DNA of 64,000 nt from assembly GCA_947170265.1 (NCBI GenBank), contig CAMVSV010000001.1:62001-126000 (forward strand), in the 5' to 3' direction. Source of the DNA: an uncultured Prevotella sp. (GTDB lineage: Bacteria; Bacteroidota; Bacteroidia; Bacteroidales; Bacteroidaceae). Numbering within the stretch: the first letter of the stretch is position 1; each line of letters opens with the position of its first letter. Below are positions 54,623-64,000 of this stretch, piece by piece. A model generated the notes under the pieces. It was not told where the DNA came from. It searched no databases and was given only the letters and a program-made list of their open reading frames with translations. Made by a program: the position numbers and the translations under genes.

Positions 54623-57190
54623 TTAAATCTCCTCTGCATTAGATCGTTCTATCCATCCTTCACGACTGTCGTCAAGACGTATTCCATACCATCCATTCAT
54701 GGAGCGGTCGGTGATATTCACACGAGTACCTTCATGAAGCACAAAAGCGTCAGAAGCCGATGCTGCTGGTGTTTTCTTTACATTCACCGAAGGAGCAAGA
54801 ATAATGGCACCGTTACGATTGCGCAGCTGTGAACGCTGTTGGAAGGCGAATATATTTGAAATAACAAACAAGAATACGAACAACACTCCTCCAAAGAAAC
54901 CTACTTTTCGCGCCCAAATCTTGTCAGAGAAGAGATAGGTCAGTACAAGCATTATAACCAACAATAGAGATGTTATTGCGAAATAAGCCCACGCATCAAC
55001 ACTCATCATGTTAACCAGTGACCTATACCATGTGATAAAAAACATTGACGACTCAGGCTGGATCTTGTCTATCGTCTTGGAACGTGCCATCTGGAGGTTG
55101 AAACGAATGTCTTCATCGCCAGGCGACAGCAAGAGGGCTCGCTCGTAGTTGAGTACAGCCTTGGTTATATTGTCTGAGCGATAATAGGCATTACCAAGGT
55201 TATAGTAGAATTCTGCCGATACGCCCGTCTGCAACAAGTCTTCATAGTCTTTTATGGCTTGAGAATAATTGCCTTTGAGGTATTCATTGTCGGCATTCTC
55301 TTTGGTTACGGCATTCATTTGTTGCGGAAGCATGACAACAAATAACAGCAAAACCTTCATCGTTGCCTTTCCTTTGTTCTTCTTAACGGTTTTCATAGCG
55401 TCTTCAATGCTCATAATGGCGTTCATCGCAGTGTTGAAAGTCTTGTTCATATTGCCTTTGGCATCACCCGGTGCATAACGCTCAAACTCACACTCGTCTA
55501 ATGCAAGAATGAAACTCTCAACAGTAGCAGCGTCTACGCCATGCTCGGTGAGCCGCTCATTGACATTTTCACGCGAAAGCTGTTCTACAGGCATACTAAG
55601 TTTGTCGCTGATATATCCCCACAAGGTGCGCAACACTTCATCGTAGAAATCAGCTTCGCTACCCAGCGACATCATGCGTGATGCACTCTTCAGACGCTTT
55701 GCAGCTACCTTATTGGCATGTTTCACCCTCATTTTTGCCACATCGGCATGGTCTATCGCCGTTTTCCTGAACATGTAGAGCAGCAAAGCAAAAACAGCAA
55801 GCAACACAACGAGTATAGCCCAGTAGAACGGCGACGCAAAGAAGAAGTCATCAACCGAATGACGCACGCTCTTTCCTGTCTTTATATTATGGATATCTTC
55901 AGAGGCAGCAACACCAAAATCATCGACCTCACCGCCCTGAGTACCATCGCCCTTTGTTACTTTCACTGTAAACGCCTGTGACTGAGCGGTCTTATAGCTG
56001 TTGCTTGATGTATCATAGTAAACAAACTTAACTGGGGGAATGGTGTAGGTACCCTCTTTCCGTGGCACGGCAAGAAAGTCATAAACCATATTTCCCTCTA
56101 CCCCTCGTGTAGTGAGATGGGTCTTATCGGTTACTTTGGCATCATATTTCTCAAAGTTCTGTGGGAATGACACCTCTGGTTGTTTAATCAATTTAAGGTT
56201 ACCTACACCGCTCACCACCACTCGCATGTTGAGAGGTTCTCCCTCTTTGAGCGTTTCCTTATCGAGTTGTGCGGAGACATTGAACGTTCCAACGCCACCA
56301 GAGAAGTTCTGTGGTCTCGAAGGAAGTGGGTCAACCTGTATGGTCAGTCCCGGTGCCTTGATATTGCATTTACGCTCTTCATACCCTCCGTTGAGTATAA
56401 ATGCCATCGGATCGCGTATCTCTTGCATCACCACACCATGAAACATTATGGGCGGTATTTCCATGGTGCCTGTCATCTGCGGATAAAGCACATACTGACT
56501 CCATGTAACGGTGTTGTATGTCCGACCATTGACAGACTCTTGGTGGAACGTTTTCTGCAACGGAAGCTTCACCTCCTGTGCATGGAAACCTTTCAAATCG
56601 GGCATCTTGCCATCAAGTGAGGTAAGATCAACCTGCGTATACACCTTATATGTAAGCAACACCGGTTCTTGCTCATGAACTCTCTTCTTGCTTGCGCTTA
56701 CCTTTATGAAAATGTCTTCACCCGAGCGGGCTATAGTCGTGGCATGATGTTGTGACTGTGTCTGACTATCATGCTGATAGCCGTTTCCTCTGGAGTGATA
56801 GGATGCCGCCGCTCCTCCACTCGCCGAGATGTGTGTTGCCGGAGCTTGCATCACTTTTCCTCCCACATTGGCATGAGCTGCAGGAATGGTGAACGAGCCT
56901 TTCTTTGTTGCCCGCATGACATAGGAGATTGTCATTGACGACGAACTGCTGGTATGACCATTCACCATATGGAAGCTTGACTGTGAAGAAGTGCTTGGTC
57001 CATACAATATCTCAATACCGTCAGGCATACGTCCTGGTTGGAACCCTCTCACATCCTGACTGCTGACAACATATTCCACTTGGAACTGGTCACCCACAGC
57101 AACGTTGTGGGGAGCATTTACGGTTATTCTCTGTGCACAGACGCACAATGAGACCACCGTCATGAATATAATGCTTATATATCTTTTCAT
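54623..57190 (-). CDS. BatD-BatE fusion (aerotolerance-type protein; BatD, TM, TPR, SH3-like)
   Basis: BatD-type N-terminal repeats; then internal signal-peptide-like MKVLLLFVVMLPQQMNA, TPR (EYLKGNYSQAIKDYEDLLQTG), TM segments and SH3-like C-terminus (RVNITDRSMNGWYGIRLDDSREGWIERSNAEEI). Confidence 0.8.
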   Translation of the reverse strand: MKRYISIIFMTVVSLCVCAQRITVNAPHNVAVGDQFQVEYVVSSQDVRGFQPGRMPDGIEILYGPSTSSQSSFHMVNGHTSSSSSMTISYVMRATKKGSFTIPAAHANVGGKVMQAPATHISASGGAAASYHSRGNGYQHDSQTQSQHHATTIARSGEDIFIKVSASKKRVHEQEPVLLTYKVYTQVDLTSLDGKMPDLKGFHAQEVKLPLQKTFHQESVNGRTYNTVTWSQYVLYPQMTGTMEIPPIMFHGVVMQEIRDPMAFILNGGYEERKCNIKAPGLTIQVDPLPSRPQNFSGGVGTFNVSAQLDKETLKEGEPLNMRVVVSGVGNLKLIKQPEVSFPQNFEKYDAKVTDKTHLTTRGVEGNMVYDFLAVPRKEGTYTIPPVKFVYYDTSSNSYKTAQSQAFTVKVTKGDGTQGGEVDDFGVAASEDIHNIKTGKSVRHSVDDFFFASPFYWAILVVLLAVFALLLYMFRKTAIDHADVAKMRVKHANKVAAKRLKSASRMMSLGSEADFYDEVLRTLWGYISDKLSMPVEQLSRENVNERLTEHGVDAATVESFILALDECEFERYAPGDAKGNMNKTFNTAMNAIMSIEDAMKTVKKNKGKATMKVLLLFVVMLPQQMNAVTKENADNEYLKGNYSQAIKDYEDLLQTGVSAEFYYNLGNAYYRSDNITKAVLNYERALLLSPGDEDIRFNLQMARSKTIDKIQPESSMFFITWYRSLVNMMSVDAWAYFAITSLLLVIMLVLTYLFSDKIWARKVGFFGGVLFVFLFVISNIFAFQQRSQLRNRNGAIILAPSVNVKKTPAASASDAFVLHEGTRVNITDRSMNGWYGIRLDDSREGWIERSNAEEI

Positions 57191-57195
57191 GTCTC

Positions 57196-57885
57196 TTACC
57201 AATTCTTATTCAGTTTTCTTCGGCGCGGTTGCTGCATGTTAGCTTTCAAGCGTTCTTGTATTTGCTTTTCCTGCTGCATTGCAGCGTTGAGCAACTGTTC
57301 AGCATTATCGCGACTCATTGACTTGTCTTGCTGCTGCTCTTGCTTGTCTTTATCTTTGTTCTGGTCTTTATTCTTTTCGTCTTTTTTGTCGTTCTTCTTG
57401 TCCTTGTTGTCTTTTTGCTGATTTTTGTCGTCTTTTCCTCCACCCGACTGGTTCTGCTGTTTTTGCTGCTGCCGCTTGCACAGAGCAAGGTTGTAACGGG
57501 TATCATTGTCGGAGGGATTGAGACGGAGTGCCTGTTTATAGGCGTCAATGGCAGAGGAAAAATCTTTCTTTTGCTGACATACCACTCCAATGTTATGGTA
57601 AGCCATTGCCTTGTGCTTCTTGTCAGCCTGGAGCTGTGCAGCATCAGCAAACTGTTGTATTGCCATGGAATCGTTGTTCTGTTTCATCAGGGCACAACCA
57701 AGGTTATAGGCAGCCTGAGGATTTCGGTTGTTAACCTCAAGGGCTTTCCTATATGCTGTTTCAGCCTTGGCATATTGTGCCTTCCTGTACAGCCTGTTGC
57801 CTTCTCTTACATACTGTCTGTCGCTCTGTGCATTGATTGCCGTCACACAGGCTAACATAAACATTATATATAATATCCTTTTCAT
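57196..57885 (-). CDS. BatC-like TPR protein
   Basis: Signal peptide, TPRs (AYNLGCALMKQNNDSMAIQQFADAAQ), K/Q/D-rich linker. Confidence 0.83.
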   Translation of the reverse strand: MKRILYIMFMLACVTAINAQSDRQYVREGNRLYRKAQYAKAETAYRKALEVNNRNPQAAYNLGCALMKQNNDSMAIQQFADAAQLQADKKHKAMAYHNIGVVCQQKKDFSSAIDAYKQALRLNPSDNDTRYNLALCKRQQQKQQNQSGGGKDDKNQQKDNKDKKNDKKDEKNKDQNKDKDKQEQQQDKSMSRDNAEQLLNAAMQQEKQIQERLKANMQQPRRRKLNKNW

Positions 57886-58907
57886 TTGCCCCTCCTAAAA
57901 ATATTCCAACGTCCGGTTATATGGTTCTTGCGCTCCAGTATCAACGTCTCTATGACAAGCAACAAAAGTGCAATAATTGCTACTGCTTGAAACTGTTCGT
58001 CATAATCGCTGTAAACCACACTGTTTATTTCTCCCTTCTGCAATGCTGACAGCTCTTTGTCAAGAGTGTTTTCAGCCAAGGTGCTGTTGTCAACGTGTAT
58101 ATATGTTCCTTTTCCGGCTTTTGCCACATCCTTGCACATTTGTTCGTTCAGCTTGGTCATGACAGTCTGTCCCTGTTCATCTTTGAGATACGAGCCGTCG
58201 CCCATGGGGATGGGTGCACCAGATGTAGAGCCGATGCCGAGAATAAACACTCTTACTCCGTTTTTTTCAGCTTCCCGAGCCATATCTTCTGCTCCGCCTT
58301 CATGATCTTCACCATCGGTTATAAGTATAATGGCTTTGCCTGAGCGGCTGTCTTGCGTAAAGCTGTGGGTGGCAAGCCTCAACGCTCCTCCAATGTCGGT
58401 ACCCTGCGACTCTATCAATCCCGGCGTTATGTCATGCAGAAACATCTTTGCCGACACATAGTCGGTGGTTATTGGCAACTGCACGAATGATTCTCCTGCA
58501 AATACTATAAGTCCTATCTTGTCGTTTCGGAAGTGGTCAACAAGGTTTTCCACCATCATCTTGCTTTTCTCCAGCCTTGACGGCGCCACATCCTCGGCAA
58601 GCATGGAGTTGCTTATGTCAAGGGCAATGATCGTTTCTATGCCTTCTCTTTTCTCATTGCTTATGCGCGTGCCCATCTGTGGTCGTGCCAAACATACTAT
58701 CAGCATGGATAGCGCAGCCATGAGGAGTGCGAACTTCACATGTGGACGTATCAACGACGCATCGGGAGTGAGTTGTCTCACCAGCTGCATGTCACCAAAG
58801 CGCTTCAATCGTTTTCTTTGTCTCATTCCATACAGCCACCTCAAGCCTACGAGCATCGGTATCAGCCACAACAGCCATAGATATGTTGGTTCTGCAAATC
58901 TTAACAT
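57882..58907 (-). CDS. BatB-like VWA-domain protein
   Basis: IIALDISNSMLAEDVAPSRLEKSK MIDAS; ILITDGEDHEGG. Confidence 0.88.
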   Translation of the reverse strand: MLRFAEPTYLWLLWLIPMLVGLRWLYGMRQRKRLKRFGDMQLVRQLTPDASLIRPHVKFALLMAALSMLIVCLARPQMGTRISNEKREGIETIIALDISNSMLAEDVAPSRLEKSKMMVENLVDHFRNDKIGLIVFAGESFVQLPITTDYVSAKMFLHDITPGLIESQGTDIGGALRLATHSFTQDSRSGKAIILITDGEDHEGGAEDMAREAEKNGVRVFILGIGSTSGAPIPMGDGSYLKDEQGQTVMTKLNEQMCKDVAKAGKGTYIHVDNSTLAENTLDKELSALQKGEINSVVYSDYDEQFQAVAIIALLLLVIETLILERKNHITGRWNIFRRGK

Positions 58908-58945
58908 TTACTTTTCCTTCCAATTATAATACATGGCATCAATCG

Positions 58946-59944
58946 TCAAGGCAGACGACGCAACCATATCGTTCTCATTAATATCTCAAGCAGCAACAGT
59001 AGGGCTGCCGCCAGTGCAAAGGGTTCATATACATCATAATGACGGCTCACCGACTTTGACTTCATCTTGGTTTTCTCCAGTTTGTCTATATCCTTATATA
59101 TCTGCGAGAGTTCCTTGCGGTTGGTAGCCCTGTAGAAGTGTCCGTTTGTGGCATCCGCGATGTCGTTCAGGGTCTTGTAGTCTATCTCACCCTTTGCATT
59201 CACATATTGTGTACGACCATTAACCACCACAGGATAGCGTGCCACTTCATCTGTGCCGAAACCTATAGTGTAGACCCTCACGCCAAACTGCTTGGCAATC
59301 TCTGCCGCCGTCATTGGTGAGATGTCGCCTACGTTGTTGCTGCCGTCAGTCAGGAGTATCACCACCTTGCTCTTCGCCTTTGAGTCTTTCAGTCTCGACA
59401 CAGCATTGGCAAGTCCCATGCCAATAGCTGTTCCTGACTCTATGAGTCCGTTCTGCGCCAAGTCGGTACGCACACCCTGAAGCATATTCAGCAATACGGC
59501 ATGGTCGGTGGTCATGGGACATTGCGTGAAGGCCTCACCGGCAAACACCGTAAGTCCGATATTGTCATTCTGCCGGTCAGCTATAAACTCTTTAGCCACA
59601 TCCTTTGCCACCTCTATTCTGTTCGGTGCAACATCCTCGGCAAGCATGCTTATCGATATATCCATAGCCATCATGATGTCTATGCCTTCTGTATCCCTGT
59701 CGTTCCACGCATTATAACTCTGTGGACGTGCCAACACTATCACCACCAAAGCAAACACCAAGCCCCGCAATATTGCAGGCAAGTGTATCATGCGAGTTCG
59801 CAGACTGCGTGGAGCATGCTGGTATGCAAACGTGTCGCTCATGCGCATGGAGGGTTCCTGATGGCGTTGACGTTTCACATACCACCACACATACGGTATA
59901 AGCAACAGCAGCAACAGCAAGTATTCTTTATTTGCAAAATCCAT
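58946..59944 (-). CDS. BatA-like VWA-domain protein
   Basis: IMMAMDISISMLAEDVAPNRIEVAK; VILLTDGSNNVGDISPMTAAEIA. Confidence 0.9.
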   Translation of the reverse strand: MDFANKEYLLLLLLLIPYVWWYVKRQRHQEPSMRMSDTFAYQHAPRSLRTRMIHLPAILRGLVFALVVIVLARPQSYNAWNDRDTEGIDIMMAMDISISMLAEDVAPNRIEVAKDVAKEFIADRQNDNIGLTVFAGEAFTQCPMTTDHAVLLNMLQGVRTDLAQNGLIESGTAIGMGLANAVSRLKDSKAKSKVVILLTDGSNNVGDISPMTAAEIAKQFGVRVYTIGFGTDEVARYPVVVNGRTQYVNAKGEIDYKTLNDIADATNGHFYRATNRKELSQIYKDIDKLEKTKMKSKSVSRHYDVYEPFALAAALLLLLEILMRTIWLRRLP

Positions 59945-59952
59945 TGTCTTCC

Positions 59953-61017
59953 CTATGCTAACAATTCATAAACCTTCCATACTACATAAGCCATCACAGC
60001 CAAGGCTATCACCACTGTCATCATGATGGCTGTCTTTGTCATACGCCTTTCACGGCTATGGCGCCGCTCATTGTCTATCGCTTGTGCCACTGACGGGTCT
60101 GGCTGATCGTTATCTTCCTCCTTCTTGGTGTCTTCTATAAATCTCACCACATTGGAGAGATACATTTCATTTTCATTTGTCTGTACGGAATACTTGGCAA
60201 ACTTCACCAGGTCGGCAGTGGCAAACAACTCTCTCAGCTCGTCTATCTTACTCTGGTCTTCCTCCTTCCTCAGCTGTTCCACAATCTCGCCACTTGTCAT
60301 CTCCTTGGCTTTCATATTGAAACGATCCTCAAGATACTGGCGGAGAGTGTCGGTAAGACGAGTGTAATATGTCTTTTGGTCTTCTGAACGGCTAAGTTGT
60401 TCCTCTTTTATTTTTTCTATCTCGTTCAATGCTTTCTGGTGAGGCAGCAGCTTCTTGGCAAACGGTAGTGTTATCACCGCCTTGTTCCTGCGCAGACGGT
60501 ATGCCATCCATGCTGCCAGTGCCAGGAGAGTCAGTGCCAGTATGGTGAACAATATCACAGGCATCCATTCTCCCCATGAGAAAGGATTGTCCATGATGTC
60601 CTTGGCTGGACGTATCTTTTCTGGATGCAACGTATCCACCTCCACCGTTGCCACATCAAGTGTAAACGTCTTCGTGGGATAAGCTTTGCCGTCTACCGTC
60701 ACCTGCAGCGCAGGAATCTTGTAATGGTTCTCATCCCATGACGTAAGCCTGTATTTCCTTGTTATGGTGCGCTCGTCACCATCTTCAATGGTGTCGCCGG
60801 ACATCTCCACCACTTCTATCCCATGTGTGAGCTCCGTTTGCGGTTCATATTCCGGAAACGCTATCTTCGCCTTGGCAGGAGCCTTCACGCTTATGCTGAG
60901 GTTGGTCTGCTCGCCTATCTGTATCTTGGCAGAGTCAAGTTGTGTCTCCACCATCACCTGGGCTTGTCCGGCTACCGCCAGTCCTAATAATATAAATATG
61001 TGTAATAACTTCTTCAC
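59953..61017 (-). CDS. BatD-like/DUF4381-type membrane protein of MoxR-Bat operon
   Basis: Signal peptide, beta-domain, TM, helical C-terminus (LTDTLRQYLEDRFNMKAKEMTSGEIVEQL). Confidence 0.7.
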   Translation of the reverse strand: MKKLLHIFILLGLAVAGQAQVMVETQLDSAKIQIGEQTNLSISVKAPAKAKIAFPEYEPQTELTHGIEVVEMSGDTIEDGDERTITRKYRLTSWDENHYKIPALQVTVDGKAYPTKTFTLDVATVEVDTLHPEKIRPAKDIMDNPFSWGEWMPVILFTILALTLLALAAWMAYRLRRNKAVITLPFAKKLLPHQKALNEIEKIKEEQLSRSEDQKTYYTRLTDTLRQYLEDRFNMKAKEMTSGEIVEQLRKEEDQSKIDELRELFATADLVKFAKYSVQTNENEMYLSNVVRFIEDTKKEEDNDQPDPSVAQAIDNERRHSRERRMTKTAIMMTVVIALAVMAYVVWKVYELLA

Positions 61018-61039
61018 AATGTCTTATTTCACAACTTCT

Positions 61040-61975
61040 CTATGTTCTCTTTGCAAAGAGCAGCATGAGACTCTTCACATAGTCATCATTTGTTGACACC
61101 GATATGCTGTCAATGTTGCTCTTACTGAAAATCTGCTGCAACTGCGTCTGCCGTGCGTTCCAATAATCGGCATGAGCACGTCGCAAACGACTGTCACTCG
61201 TATCTATAAACATCTCGTGCCCCGTCTCGGCATCTCTCACCTTGACGAGTCCCACATCTGGCATGTCCTTGGCCCTGCGGTCATATATCTGCAATGCTAT
61301 GAAATCGTGTTTCTTGTTGGCTATCAGCAGGGCATTCTCCAGAGCTGCACGTCTTTCGCTCCCTTTGGACTTGGCTTGTCTGCCGCTGTTGGCACCACTG
61401 CCCTCTCCTATTCCACGTTCATAGAAGTCGCTCAGCAGAAAGGCCGTACACCTCCGCTTCATCACCCTTGTAAGGAACTCCACTGCATTGGTGACATTTG
61501 TGCGTGAACTCTCAGCCCTGAAGTTAAGCATCTCGCGTATTATGTACAGGATGTGTTTCCTACCTTTCTTTGGAGGAATATATTTTTCTATGTGGTCAGA
61601 GAAGAACACCACTCCTATTTTGTCGTTGTTCTGTATGGCACTGAAAGCAAGGGTTGCGGCTATCTCCGTAGCAAGCTCACGCTTGGTCTTCACCGTGGTA
61701 CCGAAGTCCAGCGAGCCCGACACGTCGACAAGCAACATCACGGTCAGCTCTCTCTCCTCCTCAAACACCTTCACATAGGGGTGGTGGAATCGGGCTGTCA
61801 CATTCCAGTCAATATCACGCACATCGTCGCCATACTGATATTCACGAACCTCGGAAAAAGCCATGCCACGCCCCTTGAAGGCAGTGTGATACTGCCCAGC
61901 AAAGATATTCTGACTCAGACCGCGGGCCTTAATCTCTATCTTCCTTACCTTTTGGAGCATCTCCGATGTTTCCAT
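61040..61975 (-). CDS. DUF58 domain-containing protein
   Basis: GRGMAFSEVREYQYGDDVRDIDWNVTARFHHPYVKVFEEERELTVMLLVDVSGS. Confidence 0.93.
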   Translation of the reverse strand: METSEMLQKVRKIEIKARGLSQNIFAGQYHTAFKGRGMAFSEVREYQYGDDVRDIDWNVTARFHHPYVKVFEEERELTVMLLVDVSGSLDFGTTVKTKRELATEIAATLAFSAIQNNDKIGVVFFSDHIEKYIPPKKGRKHILYIIREMLNFRAESSRTNVTNAVEFLTRVMKRRCTAFLLSDFYERGIGEGSGANSGRQAKSKGSERRAALENALLIANKKHDFIALQIYDRRAKDMPDVGLVKVRDAETGHEMFIDTSDSRLRRAHADYWNARQTQLQQIFSKSNIDSISVSTNDDYVKSLMLLFAKRT

Positions 61976-61976
61976 C

Positions 61977-62972
61977 CTATGGCACCTCTACCTTGTTTAC
62001 TATTTCGCTTATAATATCTTCACTGCTCATGTTCATAGCTTCTGCCTCATACGACAATCCTATGCGATGGCGCAGCACGTCATGAACCACGGCGCGTATG
62101 TCCTCCGGCACAACATATCCTCTTCGCTTTATGAAGGCATAGGCTCGCGCAGCCCTTGCCAGACTGATGCTTGCCCTTGGGCTGCCGCCGAATGTTATCA
62201 TCTGCTTCAGGTCAGAGAGCTGATATCTCTCGGGATAGCGGGTTGCAAACACAATGTCTGCTATATACTGTTCTATCTTCTCATCTATGTAGACCTCTTC
62301 CACTATCTTTCGCGCACTGATTATCTCGTCAGCAGTAGCAACGGGAGTCACCGTAGGCAGTGTTCCTGAGAGATTTTCACGGATGATGGCTTTTTCTTCC
62401 TCAAGAGTGGGATAGTCTATCACCACCTTCAGCATGAAACGGTCTACCTGTGCTTCGGGCAGCGGGTAGGTTCCTTCCTGTTCTATTGGGTTTTGTGTTG
62501 CCATCACCAGGAATGGACTGGGCAATGCAAAGGTGGTGTCGCCTATCGACACCTGATGCTCCTGCATAGCTTCCAGCAGGGCGCTCTGAACCTTTGCCGG
62601 CGCACGGTTTATCTCATCAGCCAACACGAAATTGGCAAACACCGGTCCCTTCTTTATTTGGAAGTTTTCTTCCTTCTGCGAATAGATCATAGTGCCCACC
62701 ACGTCGGCAGGCAGCAAGTCTGGGGTGAACTGTATACGGCTGAACTTCGCATCAATGAGTTGTGACAATGTCTTTATTGCCAATGTCTTGGCAAGACCGG
62801 GCACGCCCTCCAGCAACACATGTCCGTCGCTAAGCAGTCCAATGAGCAAGGAGTCAACAAGGTGTTTCTGCCCCACTATCACCCTATCCATACCAGTGGT
62901 AAGGTTCACCACAAACGAGCTCTTCTGTTCTATACGCGCATTGAGCTCTCGAATGTCTATAGCTTCTGCCAT
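61977..62972 (-). CDS. MoxR-family AAA ATPase
   Basis: GHVLLEGVPGLAKTLAIKTL Walker A; FVLADEINRAPAKVQSALLEAMQE; ATQNPIEQEGTYPLPEAQVDRF. Confidence 0.95.
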   Translation of the reverse strand: MAEAIDIRELNARIEQKSSFVVNLTTGMDRVIVGQKHLVDSLLIGLLSDGHVLLEGVPGLAKTLAIKTLSQLIDAKFSRIQFTPDLLPADVVGTMIYSQKEENFQIKKGPVFANFVLADEINRAPAKVQSALLEAMQEHQVSIGDTTFALPSPFLVMATQNPIEQEGTYPLPEAQVDRFMLKVVIDYPTLEEEKAIIRENLSGTLPTVTPVATADEIISARKIVEEVYIDEKIEQYIADIVFATRYPERYQLSDLKQMITFGGSPRASISLARAARAYAFIKRRGYVVPEDIRAVVHDVLRHRIGLSYEAEAMNMSSEDIISEIVNKVEVP

Positions 62973-63201
62973 GATATAATTGTTATTTTGTTCGTTTACT
63001 AATGGTTACTAAAAAAATACACGCAAAGTTACGCTTTTCGCATGTCATAGGCGAAAATCTCTGTCTAATAAATATTAAAATTGTAAACGAACTCTTAATT
63101 TTAATGATTTTTTCAGTGCAATCACCCACACGGACCATTCTGAAGCAATGCTGCCAGCATGTTACCACGAAAAAAAATCATTATCCATAAAAACAAAAAA
63201 A

Positions 63202-63238
63202 AGACTCCTAAGCGAAAGTATCTTTCTCATAGGAGTCT
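63202..63238 (-). terminator. Terminator downstream of tRNA-Arg
   Basis: GACTCCTA...TAGGAGTC with nested GAAAG/CTTTC; flanking A-run. Confidence 0.65.
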
Positions 63239-63246
63239 CTTCTTTG

Positions 63247-63320
63247 TGATTCCGGCGGGATTCAAACCCACAACCTTCTGATCCGTAGTCAGATGCTCTA
63301 TTCAGTTGAGCTACGGAACC
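63247..63320 (-). tRNA. tRNA-Arg (anticodon ACG)
   Basis: GGTTCCGTAGCTCAACTGAATAGAGCATCTGACTACGGATCAGAAGGTTGTGGGTTTGAATCCCGCCGGAATCA cloverleaf; upstream promoter TACCTTTGC. Confidence 0.95.
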
Positions 63321-63505
63321 AATCCGTATCATTCATTTCTGAATTGCGAGTGCAAAGGTATTGCTTTTCTGTGATACCACCAAATTTTTTCTGCACTTTT
63401 TTAGCCTCTTATTTTCTACGTTCCACTTAACGCCCTTATTGATAGCCACTTTCCGCAAAATAAAAAAACTGCTTTTCCAACACAGCAGCACGAAGCTTTC
63501 ACCTA

Positions 63506-64000
63506 TTAGCGTGTGGTTACATGAAAACAACTCTGCTTCACCTCATATTTCACATAACAGCGGTTTTGCTGCCGCAGGTCACGCAACACCTCGCTCAAGA
63601 CATATTTCAACGTGTCATTTTGTACCTGGCGGCGTGGAGCTGATGACGGGTCACTCACCGTGAGATAGCGCGTATAGCTAATGTCGAAGGTGGTGCCGTA
63701 GAGATGGCAACTGTTTTCCGTGGCGTTGCGGTTACGCCTGCGCAGTTTCTCAACATCATCTTTGGTACGCAGAACACTCGTCACACAAAGCTTGTGCAAT
63801 GGAATATGCTTCACCTGTAGGCTGTCAAAGAAATTCCTGCCAATGTCATGTAGAAGCACAGCTGCCCTTGGAACCAGATATGGAATGCTTGCGGAGAGAG
63901 GCTTCACTGAGTAGTATGGGTCGCTGCCTATATACACCAGCTCTGTCTTTCGAGACTCCGCGTCACTTCGGTTCCACACAGGTGTTACGCCAAACTGTCT
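63506..64000 (-). CDS. DUF5715-like protein (5' end outside window)
   Basis: YIGSDPYYSVKPLSASIPYLVPRAAVLLHDIGRNFFDSLQVKHIPLHKLCVTSVLRTKDDVEKLRRRNRNATENSCHLYGTTFDISYTRY; ORF open at window end. Confidence 0.7.
   Translation of the reverse strand, partial: RQFGVTPVWNRSDAESRKTELVYIGSDPYYSVKPLSASIPYLVPRAAVLLHDIGRNFFDSLQVKHIPLHKLCVTSVLRTKDDVEKLRRRNRNATENSCHLYGTTFDISYTRYLTVSDPSSAPRRQVQNDTLKYVLSEVLRDLRQQNRCYVKYEVKQSCFHVTTR

Noticed and set aside
57300-57480. Low-complexity K/D/Q/N-rich region as a possible novel repeat protein
   Set aside because: A charged linker of this type is common in BatC-like TPR proteins

Overview
Bacterial chromosomal segment from a Bacteroidales genome, most likely Prevotella-like. 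Support: Bacteroidetes-type promoters (TTG/TTTG-N19-20-TAnnTTTGC), DUF4230/DUF4738/DUF4890/DUF5686/DUF5715-type proteins, and a MoxR/DUF58/BatA-E locus. The content is largely core and syntenic: ribH, a GH2 beta-glucuronidase-type enzyme, an AGCS symporter, topB, an ExbB/ExbD cluster, greA, pflA/pflB, metY-metH-metF beside an Lrp regulator, a VanX-like dipeptidase, tatD, a polyprenyl synthetase, tonB, ligA, a TonB receptor, a PurF-like protein, coaA-type kinase, HU, RNase G, queA and the Bat operon, plus tRNA-Ser(GGA) and tRNA-Arg(ACG). No phage, transposase or CRISPR array was seen. Main points for follow-up: (1) a six-gene minus-strand operon (8202-15375) encoding myo-inositol-phosphate synthase, HAD phosphatase, CDP-alcohol phosphotransferase, an ATP-grasp protein, a nucleotidyltransferase and an outer-membrane DUF5686 protein, which looks like the Prevotella-type alternative inositol-lipid pathway; its ATP-grasp member resembles inositol-phosphate kinases; (2) a ~270-bp dispersed MITE-like element in three copies with terminal inverted repeats and an internal 15+7 bp palindrome array; (3) a second, unrelated 5 x 22 bp palindromic array at 1991-2100; (4) tandem 52-bp duplications of the 3' end of tRNA-Ser; (5) an 86-bp tandem repeat that carries promoter-like copies; (6) a PurF paralog lacking the catalytic Cys1; (7) a BatD-BatE fusion; (8) an unannotated 29-aa basic protein; (9) an orphan promoter/terminator pair suggesting an sRNA. 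All calls come from reading the sequence; no database searches were run.
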